64,000 bases of DNA from Platerodrilus igneus (taxonomy: Eukaryota; Arthropoda; Insecta; Coleoptera; Lycidae): the NCBI GenBank assembly GCA_036346225.1, contig JARFIW010000139.1, positions 4,402,001 through 4,466,000 of the forward strand, given 5' to 3'. The translations under genes and the position numbers were made by a program. Below, piece by piece: positions 44,378-54,743 of the stretch. Within the stretch, counting starts at the first letter, position 1. Each line of letters starts with the position of its first letter. The notes beneath the pieces are model-generated. The model made no database searches. It was not told the DNA's origin and saw nothing but the letters and a program-made list of their open reading frames with translations.

Positions 44378-45174
44378 GTACGGACGAACCAAGGAAAATT
44401 CTACGAATTAACGGATATGAACACCAGCGCGAGTTTATTAAATATGAAATGGATAATGAATTAGGAAAATTTGAAAGGAACTTATTACCAATAATTAATT
44501 TAAAGGTGGAAGATAGAATAGTTAAAGTGTTAATTGATACTGGAGCAGAAGCATCACTTGTTGCGGAAGAGTTTGTTAAACGAGAGAAATTGGGGGATAA
44601 AGCGATAGCTATAGCGAGGTGTAATTTAGTGGCACCAAATAATAAAAGATTTAGTGTAATAAATGAAATGGTAATTTTGAGATGTGAAATGGGGGATAAA
44701 ATATGGGAAAATGAGTTTATGGTAGTACCTGGACTGAAGATAGATGTTATATTTGGGATGAATATGATAGATAAGTTGGGGTTGAAGATAAATGCGGAAT
44801 GCAAAGAGATTGAGTGTAATGGGAAAAATATTAAATGGTATGAAGAGGGGAATATAGTAATAGAAGATGACTGCGTAAATATTAATCAGTTTAGTGAAGA
44901 GATAAATAATGGGGGTAATGAAAATGAAGATATTAAGTGTTCAGATGATTTAAGAAATAGGGTAAATATATTATTGAATAAGCATTCAGAATTAATTGGG
45001 TCGAAGTCGAGAATTGCCAAGGGTTATGTGCACAAGTTAGAAATAATAAATAAGGAACCGTTTAACAGTAAAATATATCATATTCCAGTAGTATATGGAA
45101 ATAGAGTGAAGAAAAAAATTGAGGAAATGTTACGTGAAGGTATTATAGAACTTATTATAGAACTACGCGCCTAG
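44317..45174 (+). pseudogene. pol: pol start: aspartic protease and first part of RT, truncated
   Basis: The frame begins upstream within gag; the Met at 44317 is not necessarily used, since a -1 shift from gag would enter it. VLIDTGAEASLV is the protease active site and DVIFGMNMIDKLG its second conserved block. After a linker, A-K-G-Y-V-H-K-L-E-I and KKKIEEMLREGIIE form the entry segment of a Ty3/gypsy RT, which precedes the fingers. The frame then runs into LTR sequence and stops at 45174, so palm, RNase H and integrase are missing. The sequence TATTATAGAAC is doubled at the joint. Confidence 0.85.
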
Positions 45175-45279
45175 TCTTTTAAAATTCCGCGCACCGCGTC
45201 TTTTGAAATTTATGGCGCAAAACCTCCGCACATCAAACTTAACCTAAAACAATGTTTAAGTGTCAATTGGCACGTAACA
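45160..45279 (-). repeat. LTR fragment, first ~120 bp, minus orientation
   Basis: From GAACTACGCGCCTAGTC to GGCACGTAACA it matches 49257-49376 with few changes. On the minus strand it is the start (U3 end) of the LTR family. It abuts the truncated pol on the left. Confidence 0.85.
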
Positions 45280-47977
45280 ATCGCGCCAAAGCCACAAAAG
45301 AAAAAACTTAAAAAAAGAAAAAGCCTGTTAGCACAGTAACAGCTTAAAATCTAAATCCTAACTACCCTACGTAAAACCCTAACTTAAAACCTACAAAATG
45401 TTTATATAAGGCGCCACCTGGGTTTTCGACCGATAACACGTCTACCGAAGTACCAGGAAACGGAATATGTAGCCCCATTGTTTTTGACTACACTAATAAT
45501 CAACAGCACAAATTTGTCGGGGAGCATGAAACACTACTTACATTAAAGCAAATGCGACAAGTCGCCTAAACTATCTAAACTAAAGCTAACATAAAAGTTC
45601 TTACATGCAAACACACATGAGTGTTGCATCAAAACTATTCTTCTATTGGCAAGAAGTGCCCAAATTTAAAAATGTTCATGGAGTGCGTCACTCTGCACTC
45701 TAGCAAATTTTGTTACTGGTACTTTGGTTTTCTAACGATGCACATTTAAAACTTGTCCATGACATAGTTGTGAATCAACAAATTTACCAAAAGTACCACC
45801 CTACTAAATCCTTATATGGCTAACCTAACAAATTGCATATCTATATCAGGCTAGCCTTTTTACTCAAACTTCAGAAAAAATAATTCCCACGTCTGGTCAT
45901 AGATACCACACGTTAGGAAGATAAAAAGATAAAAAAAGATCTCAAATTGTTGTTAAAGATAAGAGATGAGATAACGATATTAAGCTTAAATTGTTATCAT
46001 CAAAGGTAATGGATAAGATAACGGTGTCAAGCTTTAGTTATTATTTGAGATACTAGATAAGATAACACGATATTAAGCTAAGAGTTATTACTAGAGATAG
46101 TAGGTAAGGTAACGCGATATTAAACAAAAGTTATTACTAAAGATAACAGGTAAGATAACGCGAATTTAACTAAAGTTATTACTAACGGTAGTCGGTAAGA
46201 TAACGAGACTAAACTAAAGTTAATATTAAAAGTAATCGGTAAGATAACGATATTAAAACTAAGGGTATTATCAAAGATAATAAAGAAGACAAAGGTATTG
46301 GCCTAGTTATTACCCAAGACAATGAATAAGGTAAAGTTAGAGTGGCTCCAGTAGAGCCGTTAAATAGGGATTGGCTCGTGCCCTCTAACAAGAGAAACCT
46401 GTGAAGCAGGTCCGTTTGCAATAAACGGCACGAGGGACCGGTAAAGACATTTCGGTGCATCCCTGCACCCGGCGTTAATCGGTATCGGTGATTAATCACC
46501 CGATACCCACACGGTATATACGGTATACAGATATATACACATTCACTCACACATTCACACACTCATACATACCTTCCCTGCCAGTGCCCATGCGCTGACA
46601 GCGGCACCGCATGACCCCACGAAAGATTCGCAGAGACGTGGTCCAGGTGTCTGTGAAAACCTCCCGCGCAACCACACGGTGACTAACGGAAATGAAAAGG
46701 CAGTAGAGAAACAGGAACGGTAAAAAGAAGGAGGTAGGTTATTTGGAATGCATTAGAGGCACTTCCTGGTAGAAGAAAGTAGAGGAAGGGCTCGCACTGA
46801 GCAAAAGAGACAGAGAAAGGTGGATAGCAAAGCGCTACTCAACCAGCCAATGTAGCTAGTAGCTCGGAGTGAGGGAACATCACTCTTATGCGGCAGACGG
46901 GTGTTCCGGGACAAGAACAGGTCCACCGAAAGAAGAATAAGGCATAGCGGAGACAGCTGGATAAGAAAAAGTATAGTTTTTGGACAAGCGTCCGAGAGAA
47001 GGTAGAGAGTTGTCCCTGTTAAACACAGCGCAGTCTGAAGGACCACCTGCGATATTAATCCGACAAGATAAGGTATAAACATAAATTTAAAATTCACTAG
47101 ACTCTTAAGAGAACTAGTACGATCATTTTCCTAACGAGTGCATCCACTACGATAAGAAAATCAGACAAAAGTTGACACAACAACTTAAAAGTATCATTAC
47201 AGATACATTCACACAAAAACAAACTGTTTTAAGGTAGTTTTTCAAAACGGTAGCACCCTAAACACACAAAAATGCCCAATTATAAGCAGCTAAATACAGG
47301 TACACTGTTCCAATATGCTAAAACAACCGTGAATATAATAAGATAACAATAAGAAGCAATAGCACCTTACCACAAAGTTCAATAAAAAACAATGAAAAAA
47401 AATGTTAATAAGTTATGTTGATTTAATAGAAAAAGAAACAAATAATGGTGTAGTATAATGTGGGCGACTGCAATAATTCAGAAGAAAAACACATGGAATA
47501 GACAATCCTAGTTTTTTTCGACTGCGAATATAAACTATTTCTAACAATGGCATAGGTTGCACATGTCCTATGTGAGCCCAAAGAAGAAAAACATCTACTC
47601 TAACATCAGCTAAAACCAATCATAAAAATTCAATGAGTTATTTCAACCAAAGTTACGACAATTACCACACAAAATTAAATGACGTAAGAAAAAATACTAA
47701 AAACCAAATAATATGCTGTAGGAAAAGTTCGAGGGTTGATTAAATGAAACGACAGAGTTATATTGGGGGGTGTAGAGAATGAAGTGATATATAAGTAACG
47801 GTATGGTCAAGGAAAAGTCAACCAAAAGAAAAAGATAGCTAATTTAAGGGAAGTAAAGTTAAACGTGTAAGAGATTATATACTGTATGAGAGAGGGAATA
47901 AGTAATTAAAGTTAACTAATTGATGGTGAGAACAGAAAAATATTAGGTAAATCGTGAGGAGCATGGAACATGAAAAC
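45280..47977. other. Non-coding region, probably 3' part of the minus-strand LTR element
   Basis: Between an LTR fragment and an integrase of the minus-strand element. Contains a TATA-like TTTATATAAGG at 45411, a 46-bp tandem repeat block (separate entry), and two strong inverted repeats near 46370-46510 (GGCTCGTGCC/GGCACGAGGG and GGTATCGGTGATTAATCACC). No protein motif is found; ORFs at 46209, 46753 and 47413 (all -) have no domain and are probably chance. Confidence 0.5.
45957..46325. repeat. About eight tandem 46-bp repeats
   Basis: The unit has the form GGTAAGATAACGCGATATTA followed by AACTAAAGTTATTACTAA and AGATAA. Two central units are exactly 46 bp, and the outer ones are more divergent. 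Confidence 0.85.
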
Positions 47978-48636
47978 TTAAGTAGCATTTGGGTCAGCAG
48001 AGAATGGCTTAAGGTTTTTAATATGCCACCTGCCTTGGCGTTTTCCTTCTGCATCCTGAAGTTCGTAGATAAGGGGACTAATGACACGAGTGACCTTACA
48101 AAGAATGAATTTAGGGGCTAATTTTGAAGAAAATTTCTTAGATGCATCCGATAAGACATAATTCTTTTTCCAAACTTGTTCGCCCAAGGCGAAAGAAATA
48201 TTTCGTTTACGTAAGTTATAGTGGTCCTTGCTCTTTTCGTAAGCTTTTAACAAATTTTTCCTAACGTCGTTAAAGATAGAAGGTAATGACTGTTGGTCTA
48301 TGTCCCAGCGTACTTTATTGTCAAATTCAATTACGTTAGTATCGTCATGCACTAAACCATAGTAACTCCCATCGATTGGTGTATATCTTCCAAAAACAAG
48401 AAATGACGGTGTGAATTGGGTTGCTTCGTGTTTAGATGTACGCAAAGCTTGAGCAATTTTAAAGATATGTTCATCCCATGTAGTATGGTCTGAATCAACA
48501 TAGGAAGAGATAGCGGTAATTAAGACTCTATTATTCTCTCGGTAGGGTTTACTTGGGGATGGTATTTTGCGTTAAACCAAATTTTTTGTACTTTGTAACT
48601 TTTAACGAAATTCTGAAAATCTTTAGAGATAAATCG
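47978..48636 (-). pseudogene. Integrase (second half of core and C-terminus) of a gypsy-type element
   Basis: On the minus strand translation begins next to the PBS with A-R-F-I-S-K-D-F. It gives NAKYHPQVNPTERENNRV, where the Glu of T-E-R is the third catalytic residue. It continues with HEATQFTPSFLVFGR, Y-N-L-R-K-R and APKFILCKVTRV, ending WHIKNLKPFSADPNAT. One frame is open for at least 155 codons (from 48445); 48446-48636 also reads without stops in the same product. Gag, protease, RT and RNase H are absent upstream; the PBS is directly adjacent. Only a truncated integrase without its first two catalytic Asp residues could be made. Confidence 0.85.
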
Positions 48637-48638
48637 TG

Positions 48639-48654
48639 CCCACGTTGGGCGCCA
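48639..48654 (-). promoter_or_regulatory. Primer-binding site, tRNA-Lys type
   Basis: The minus strand reads TGGCGCCCAACGTGGG directly after the LTR. This is the PBS sequence I know from gypsy-type elements that use tRNA-Lys. The same word occurs twice at 10637-10697. Confidence 0.8.
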
Positions 48655-49376
48655 GTTTATTACGCTTTAAAACTCGATAAATCTTACAATTAAAAAGTCG
48701 ATAATTACCGTTAAAGAACGTCGATAAATACAGTTTAAGAGTTCATAAATACATCGCGCAAGCGCAATGAGTAAAACGGGCGACGCCACTCGCGGAAGGC
48801 AGCACTAACCTTATTACAGATTCCGCGTGGCCACTGCCAATGACGTCACCAATGCACAAATTATATTACGCCATAATCGGAAAAAATACATAAATTTCAG
48901 ACAAAAGATAGTACAATAATTACTCACATTGGATATGTCCCTGCGTTAAATTTGACTTCTTTTCAAGTCCATCAGGCTACTCAAGGCCCTTTTGCGGTAA
49001 TTAAAGATGGTACGGCTCCGGTGCTTCGGCGGAACATGGACATCCGACTCGTCTAGGGTCCTGCAGTACGGTTCGCCTAGGTTGCAGATTACCTACCTCA
49101 AAACGTCCACTCCACTCGATAGTTCAGGCAAAAAGCCACGTTATAGAGAACACCGGAAACTTGTCCCCACTTTTTTGTCTTTTACCCGTCGGCGCGAAGT
49201 TATTCGTCCAACCCTTTCGCGTCGCGCGATCTGCGCAAACGCACTGTGACGTAACGGAACTACGCGCATAGTCTTTTAAAATTCCGCGCACCGCGTCTTT
49301 TGAAATTTATGGCGCGAAACCTCCGCACATCAAACTTAACCTAAAACAATGTTTAAGTGTCGATTGGCACGTAACA
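48655..49376 (-). repeat. Complete LTR, minus strand
   Basis: 722 bp from TGTTACGTGCCAATCGACAC to AAGCGTAATAAAC, followed by the PBS. It has a CRE-like TGACGTCATTGG and several CG-rich stretches. Serves as the 5' LTR of the internally deleted element at 47978-48654. Confidence 0.85.
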
Positions 49377-50432
49377 ACTTATTGTATCACCGATGGAATC
49401 AAAAAACAAAGAGAAAAGAGACCGAAACCACTCTCTGTTCCTGATTATATAATCGAACTTGCCCTCCTCCCCCTGTTTAACAAAAGAGCACGTATATGTG
49501 TTTAACCGTCATCTTATTTTCTTCAAAAATCACTAACGACCGTCGAATTCTCGTAATTTTCATAACATAACACGACAGTACGCGGTAAAGCACTTAAACA
49601 CGTCAACTGTCATTTCCAATTCTCCGGATTAGCATATACTGCACGCCTCTAACTTCAAACAAACATCATTTTATCCTCCATGTACATATCGCTCTATTGC
49701 ACTCATATGCTTCTACCACCTGAATTTCTAGCCCTTCTTATTTAACTTTCACCAATCAACTCGCTTGGCTCCAATTTCCCACTTTCTAAGCGACGCGTGC
49801 CTTGTTTACACCTATCCTTGACATTATCGATTTTTAATTCCCTTCCTCTGGATATAGTTTATGTATCTCTCTTATACCTATAGGCTTTTATTCAATCTTC
49901 GTCTTTTCATGGCTCCTTTTAACTCTACATCTAAGATTAAAATTCAATATTTTAACTAACGTATACCGCTTTTACATCAATCCTGTGTGGTTTTGTTTTC
50001 GGCTTTGGCTGCTTTAATTCCAACGGTTGTTGGTTCTACTAAGCTATTACATTTGTTTACAGCAAACTTTGCCAAGATATCCAATTTTCCCCCTTGTTAT
50101 TTCAAACGTAGAAATCATTATTTTTAACGAGCTTAACGCTTTTACAACTGTTCCCTAATAACTTTATTATGCTATATTTTGACCCCAAATTATTTTCTTT
50201 ACTCTTTTACATAAATACTATGATACATGGTCTCTAACTAAATCTAATTAAAATAAATTATTCCTACTTTAATCACGCGTTAAACTAAATCGATATTCTC
50301 TTATTATCTATTAATTAAGCTTGAAAATAATAGTTGGAAATATTTTAACTCAATAAATTTGTTTTACTGGACCTAATCGCTCTTACCCCTATGAATTAAC
50401 TTATGTATTTTATTGTCTCTTTTAATTACACG

Positions 50433-50435
<3 letters not shown>
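49377..50435. other. Nothing recognised
   Basis: AT-rich sequence between the LTR and a TA tract, with no ORF or known motif. Confidence 0.5.
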
Positions 50436-50463
<28 letters not shown>

Positions 50464-50478
50464 TACTGTTGATATACA

Positions 50479-50513
<35 letters not shown>
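50436..50513. repeat. Two adjacent (TA)n tracts
   Basis: TA runs at 50436-50463 and 50477-50513. Both end in TTACTGT (TTACTGTTGA and TTACTGTGG), so the unit 'TA tract plus TTACTGT' is present twice in tandem. Confidence 0.85.
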
Positions 50514-50515
<2 letters not shown>

Positions 50516-50561
50516 CTGTGGTTTTATAAGCTTAGATAGGTGTGCATAAGTCAAACATTTA

Positions 50562-50610
50562 TTTATTTAAGTATTTAAGTATTTAAGTATTGTATTTAAG
50601 TATGTAAGAA
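50562..50610. repeat. (TATTTAAG)n short tandem repeat
   Basis: Five to six imperfect copies of TATTTAAG. Confidence 0.85.
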
Positions 50611-50843
50611 TCAATTTAGAATTTAAAACGTTGCAATATAATTAAATAGGGATAAGATTAGGTGAGATAATGTAGGTTTAATTTTTATGCTTAAATTTAG
50701 AACTAGGATAATAGTTAATTACTAATAAAATCGATTACAAGGTTACAAATCGTGTACAAAATTCGTCTGACCTGGCGTCAAATTAGAGTGCAACACCTGG
50801 CCACGAACTTGTATCTAATGGCAAAGATTCAAAGTCACTAGAC

Positions 50844-51030
50844 ATGTGTTCACAGAAACAAAGTTTCAAACCACTATCTTCAAGATTCGAGAATGTCCAC
50901 ACAGACATTGTCGGTTCAGTATCAGTATCAGAGGGACACCGATACACATTCACTGCATTGATCGTTTTACATGATGGCCAGACGCAATACCTTTGCAAAA
51001 CATTAAAACTGAAACGTGTCACGGGTGAAA
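50844..51030 (+). pseudogene. Gypsy integrase fragment, first half of the core
   Basis: SSRFENVHTDIVGS carries the first catalytic Asp (H-T-D-I-V-G) with the preceding R-F-E. The next block, I-D-R-F-T-x-W-P-D-A-I-P-L-Q, is read after a one-base frame change at about 50960. The element continues at 53535 after about 2.5 kb of other DNA. Confidence 0.75.
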
Positions 51031-53534
51031 TACTACTGTTGCCGGTGAAATAGGCGTTAAAACGATTTAAATCTTGATTTATTCAGAAAGTGAGAGGACC
51101 CCTAACAATAAAAGGGTGCGTCGGCTAACTGAAGTGGTGCAGGAGTGGGTTCCTATAGGTAGATGAGCAAAAATAGAAAGAATAAATAAAGCAATACAAA
51201 ACGCGCCACAGTCTGTTACTGCAAGTTTTGTGATGTCCTTTCTAGTGGAAGACTGTTACTCCGTATAAAACGTCATTACTTTAGTATTCTAAGTTCTCAT
51301 TACGTTTCTCTGTCAAAATAAAATACTCCCTCCAGACATGATTAGCACTGGAGTAGCTGGCTATCCTTTACAAATTTCGATTGCCTATTTTCTAAATAAG
51401 TTAAAATAAAAATCCACGTAAACTTAACTTCTTTTACATAAAACCTAGTTCATTACACATGCACATATAAATATACTTTAATAACAATAACTTATATACA
51501 ATCTGATCAGGTTTTTCTGAAATAAATCCTAAAGAAAATCTTAAAAAACTTAAACCGAAAACGTTAACAAAACTATTTAAAAGCTCCATATTTTCCTGCT
51601 TTCCTATTTAACTATTACGTTAATAAGTCTTAAATTTTTGGTACTGTTATCCATCAAACAAGAAAATAGTTCAATACCAACGTTGCACTATCAAGTTGTT
51701 CTTTCCAAAATACATATCCCCTACATATTTCTTAATATTTTACTACTAATAAATTTATCCTTCGATTAGTGTTCTATGTAGATAAACGTGCCAAATCATA
51801 TTTACGTCCACGTCCACATATAAATTATACCAAATTATACCCAAGCCCATACTATTACTTACAGTTTTATTCATCTAATTCAGGTAATGTTCAGCCTACA
51901 CCAGTTTGTTACGCTTTATTTTAAAGCTCACATATATTAGTGAATTAATTTAGGCTTAGGGACTTTTTTTAGAACTTTTTGTGGGAAAATTCCCAGCAGA
52001 TCCTAACGATATCTCTAACGCCGTGAAAACCACGCGGTTGTTGACGTCATGAATCTATCTTTGTGATCGCCGAGCATACTGACAACAATTTTCAGATGGG
52101 AACGGTTTGGTTCCCACCAACGCGAGTGAAAGTACGTCAACCTCGGTTAGAGTGGGTTAACATTTTATGTGAGAAATGGAACATAGCTCGGACATTTTGG
52201 TATAGTTTTCCGTTGAGTGCTGACGTGAGTGCTTCGCGCCTATCGAGTATCGACTAGTGACTCCCACCCTCCTACTCCTTCCTTATACTATCGTTCAGCA
52301 AAGCATCACCAATTAGCAACATCAACAAGAAGCAGCAATCAACACAGCACCAAGCAGCCAGAACCTCCCCTGACGAAGACCTCCGCCTCAGTTTGGAAAC
52401 TCTAGGGGAAGTGTTTTATTAATATTAATTGCCCAGGGTTATATTTCGGAATGCGGAGTTGAACGTTATAAATTTTCCGTTTAAAACAACAGCTGCAACA
52501 TAACTTCAAAATTCCAAACGGTCATTACGAAGCAAATTCTCGCAGGCGTTTCGAAATTTATCTTGCAAAACCCCCGGCGTAAATTTCGTATGCCGCGTAT
52601 TTTCTCTCGTTTAGCTGTTTCGTCAAACTGTCTAAAATGCCCTAACCTCGCTACATTCTCCAAATTCGACATTAACATCCCTTTCAAGGAGTCAATTCAC
52701 TTGTATCCATTTCAAACCCCCTTAAATTAACTGCTCTGGGGGTCTCGCATTAAGACCCCTCCCCTTATTATATTATATTTCTACATTTTCGATGTTTTCA
52801 GTTGACCGATTTCTATACGATTGTTTCTAATAGTACTTTCGTTACATTCAACAAAACTCTTTACTCCCACTATAAATAATATTTTATTACGATCAACGTC
52901 TGTGTTACTACATTGTATAGAGTACTTTTCATCATTCACATGCGTTCAGTTTATTATAATGAGCCGATGACTTTATCTGTGTAATCCTATCTTGTGTATT
53001 CTGCTTATATAACATCTAGTTAATACTTTGCAATAAAATGTGTGGTTTGCCTTTTATGATAGTTGCATCAATGACTATTAAAACTATGTCATTGCATGGA
53101 ATTTATTCAGCTAAAACATCAAAAGCCCATATATAGGGACGCACACATTAAGAAATCCAGTTATTTCATAAACTTAAAACTACTAAAAATAATATTTGTC
53201 ACTATGCAATTCTTTGGTTATAATTGGTTTGTTTACATTCTTGTGGTTTTAACATAATTTACAACCCGTTTTCCGAATCTCCTTGTGTATTTACAGAATT
53301 AAAACGATTTTTTTGTGGTATTCAATTTAATTGGTATAAAATACCAATTTAATTTCAAGTCTTGCTTTTTAAACACTATTTTACATGAAATTGAGATACT
53401 ACACGGCGATTCTCTAACAAGTTAGTTCGTTCAAAATTAAATATTATTTCTTTTTTATTTAATTAATGCTTAGTGTAACGCAGCGCATTACAAACGTTAG
53501 CTAAAGCATTCATAGAACAATAAATCGCATGCAT
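51031..53534. other. 2.5 kb separating two halves of a gypsy integrase
   Basis: AT-rich, no RT, transposase or long ORF. 52250-52470 is GC-richer and repetitive (CAGCAATCAACACAGCACCA) and ends in a possible hammerhead-like motif (52367-52408). Probably inserted DNA, but the edges are not clear and no target duplication was found. Confidence 0.45.
52367..52408 (+). other. Hammerhead-like motif (weak candidate)
   Basis: CTGACGA (52370-52376, fits CUGANGA) is followed by AGAC...GTTT, able to pair as a 4-bp stem with one G-U, then GGAAAC (52395-52400). CCCC at 52367 and GGGG at 52405 could close the structure. Hammerheads of this sort are known in Penelope-like elements. The base pair next to the core is A/G here and no good cleavage triplet is seen, so an active ribozyme is unlikely. 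Confidence 0.25.
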
Positions 53535-54140
53535 TGGTGTACCCACTCAAAGTCACCACAGATCAAGGCGGTCATACGACTAAAAACCTTGATTGGGTCC
53601 ACGAGAATTCGTTCAACAGCATATCATCCACAGTCCAATGATATAGTGAAACGATTTCACCGAGAACTGAAAACTGTATTGATCTGGCACGATACAGAAA
53701 AATGAACAGAAGCGATACCTTTAGTCCTACTTGGAATCCGAAAAGCTTGGAAGGAAGATTTAAACGCCACAGCTACAGAGCTTACATTTTGCGAAATGCT
53801 AAGTTTATCAAAACAATTTTTTACAAGTTCGAATAGGCTAACAAAACAAACACATCCTGAGGCACTTACAAACTAACTACATTACCATCTTCAACAACTA
53901 CAACCAGTCCAGGGCACTAAGAATAGCACAAAACAAACATTCATATTCACAGGGTTTAAAAACGTAAAGTACATTTCTTACACTGCAAAGGCAACAAAAA
54001 CACTTTACAAAGTACATACTAATGAACTATACAAAGTAATTCACAAAGACCACAAGGCGGTCATCATCAAGAAACAGAGCAAGAAAACAACTGTTTCAAT
54101 CGACAGGGTCAAACCAACATACATAGAAAACGAACCCTAA
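53535..54140 (+). pseudogene. Gypsy integrase, second half of core and C-terminus
   Basis: V-T-T-D-Q-G-G holds the second catalytic Asp. After a frame change comes AYHPQSNDIVKRFHRELK, where the expected Glu of V-E-R is Lys. It continues W-T-E-A-I-P-L-V-L-L-G-I-R-K-A-W-K-E-D-L and ends near V-S-I-D-R-V-K-P at 54138. The W-K-E-D-L / A-T-E-L pattern fits a Ty3/gypsy group different from the errantivirus family in this window. Frameshifts and a lost catalytic residue make it inactive. Confidence 0.8.
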
Positions 54141-54275
54141 GAAGCAGTCTACACAATTCCAAAAAATCCAAGTTGTACTCCTCCAATGACAATTACAAGA
54201 AGTGGTAAAGTACTACACTTCATAAAGAAATATATCACTTTTATCGTGACTAAAGCAGCCATTAGAAAGGGGGTA

Positions 54276-54560
54276 TGTAAGAGTATGCAACCAACCATAC
54301 TCATAATTGACCAATAAGTATGCAGCATGCAAATAAATAGCATGTACGCTTAAAACACTCCTCCGCCAATAATGGAATCGTCCGACACTCTTCGAATACA
54401 AAATAGAACCGCCCAAACGTACAATACAAGCAAACCCAGAAGATAAAAGGAGCTCCAAACGTTAGAGCAAATCACTTCTTAATTGTTCTCTTTTTAAGAA
54501 AGCCACCATTTCTTAGAAGGAACTTAAGAATAGAAACAGACGGAAGTCAGAAGTGTCCTA
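54276..54560 (+). repeat. 3' LTR of the second gypsy group (right end uncertain)
   Basis: The purine run AGAAAGGGGGTA (54264-54275) is a polypurine tract and is followed by TGTAAGAGTATGCAACC, a TG start. A TATA-like GATAAAAGGAG lies near 54442. The end is not marked by a partner LTR and is placed before 54571. Confidence 0.6.
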
Positions 54561-54570
54561 GTGCACTAAC

Positions 54571-54668
54571 CTGTTAATATCCTTGGGATATCTGAAAAAT
54601 GAAGTTTCTTTGGTTGCTGTTAAATTCGAACATTCAAATACTGAACGGTACAAACCACATTTCTTCAT
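54571..54668 (-). CDS. Possible first exon of a THAP-domain protein
   Basis: On the minus strand ATG at 54668 opens MKKCGLYRSVFECSN, followed by T-A-T-K-E-T-S-F-F-R-Y-P-K-D, which resembles the first half of a THAP zinc-finger domain (Cys...Cys-S-N...F-F-R-x-P-K). The exon ends at 54571 in AACAG followed by GTTAGT, a good splice donor, in phase 2. THAP genes commonly have a short first exon of this type. The rest of the C2CH domain would be in the next exon, beyond the gypsy LTR at 54276-54560 that lies inside the first intron. The spacing of the two Cys is wider than usual. It could be a host gene or the N-terminus of a P-element-like transposase. The frame is open further upstream without a Met. 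Confidence 0.4.
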
Positions 54669-54743
54669 TGTTTTATCATCACTGTACCTACCAAATTCAT
54701 CACTAAATTTAACACTAAAAACGCAGTGACTGCAAAAGTTCAA

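Larger units (their letters stand above)
40206..45165 (+). mobile_element. Ty3/gypsy-type LTR element, 3' truncated
   Basis: LTR, long leader, open gag and the first part of pol lie in order on the plus strand. Pol stops early in RT at about 45160, where a minus-strand LTR fragment of a related element begins. No 3' LTR of its own is seen. The LTR start TGTTACGTGCCAATTTGGCAC matches the LTR at 48655-49376 read on its own strand, so the two are one family but distinct copies. Confidence 0.8.

Noticed and set aside
43910..44804. Two Ile/Ser-rich minus-strand ORFs of 160 and 171 codons
   Set aside because: They are antisense to the intact gag and protease frames.
45957..46325. CRISPR-like array
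   Set aside because: Units are contiguous 46-bp repeats without unique spacers, and the context is an insect LTR element.
46209..47097. Minus-strand ORFs of 117 and 114 codons in the non-coding 3' region
   Set aside because: Composition is low-complexity (Leu/Ser/Cys), there is no domain, and one overlaps the 46-bp repeats.
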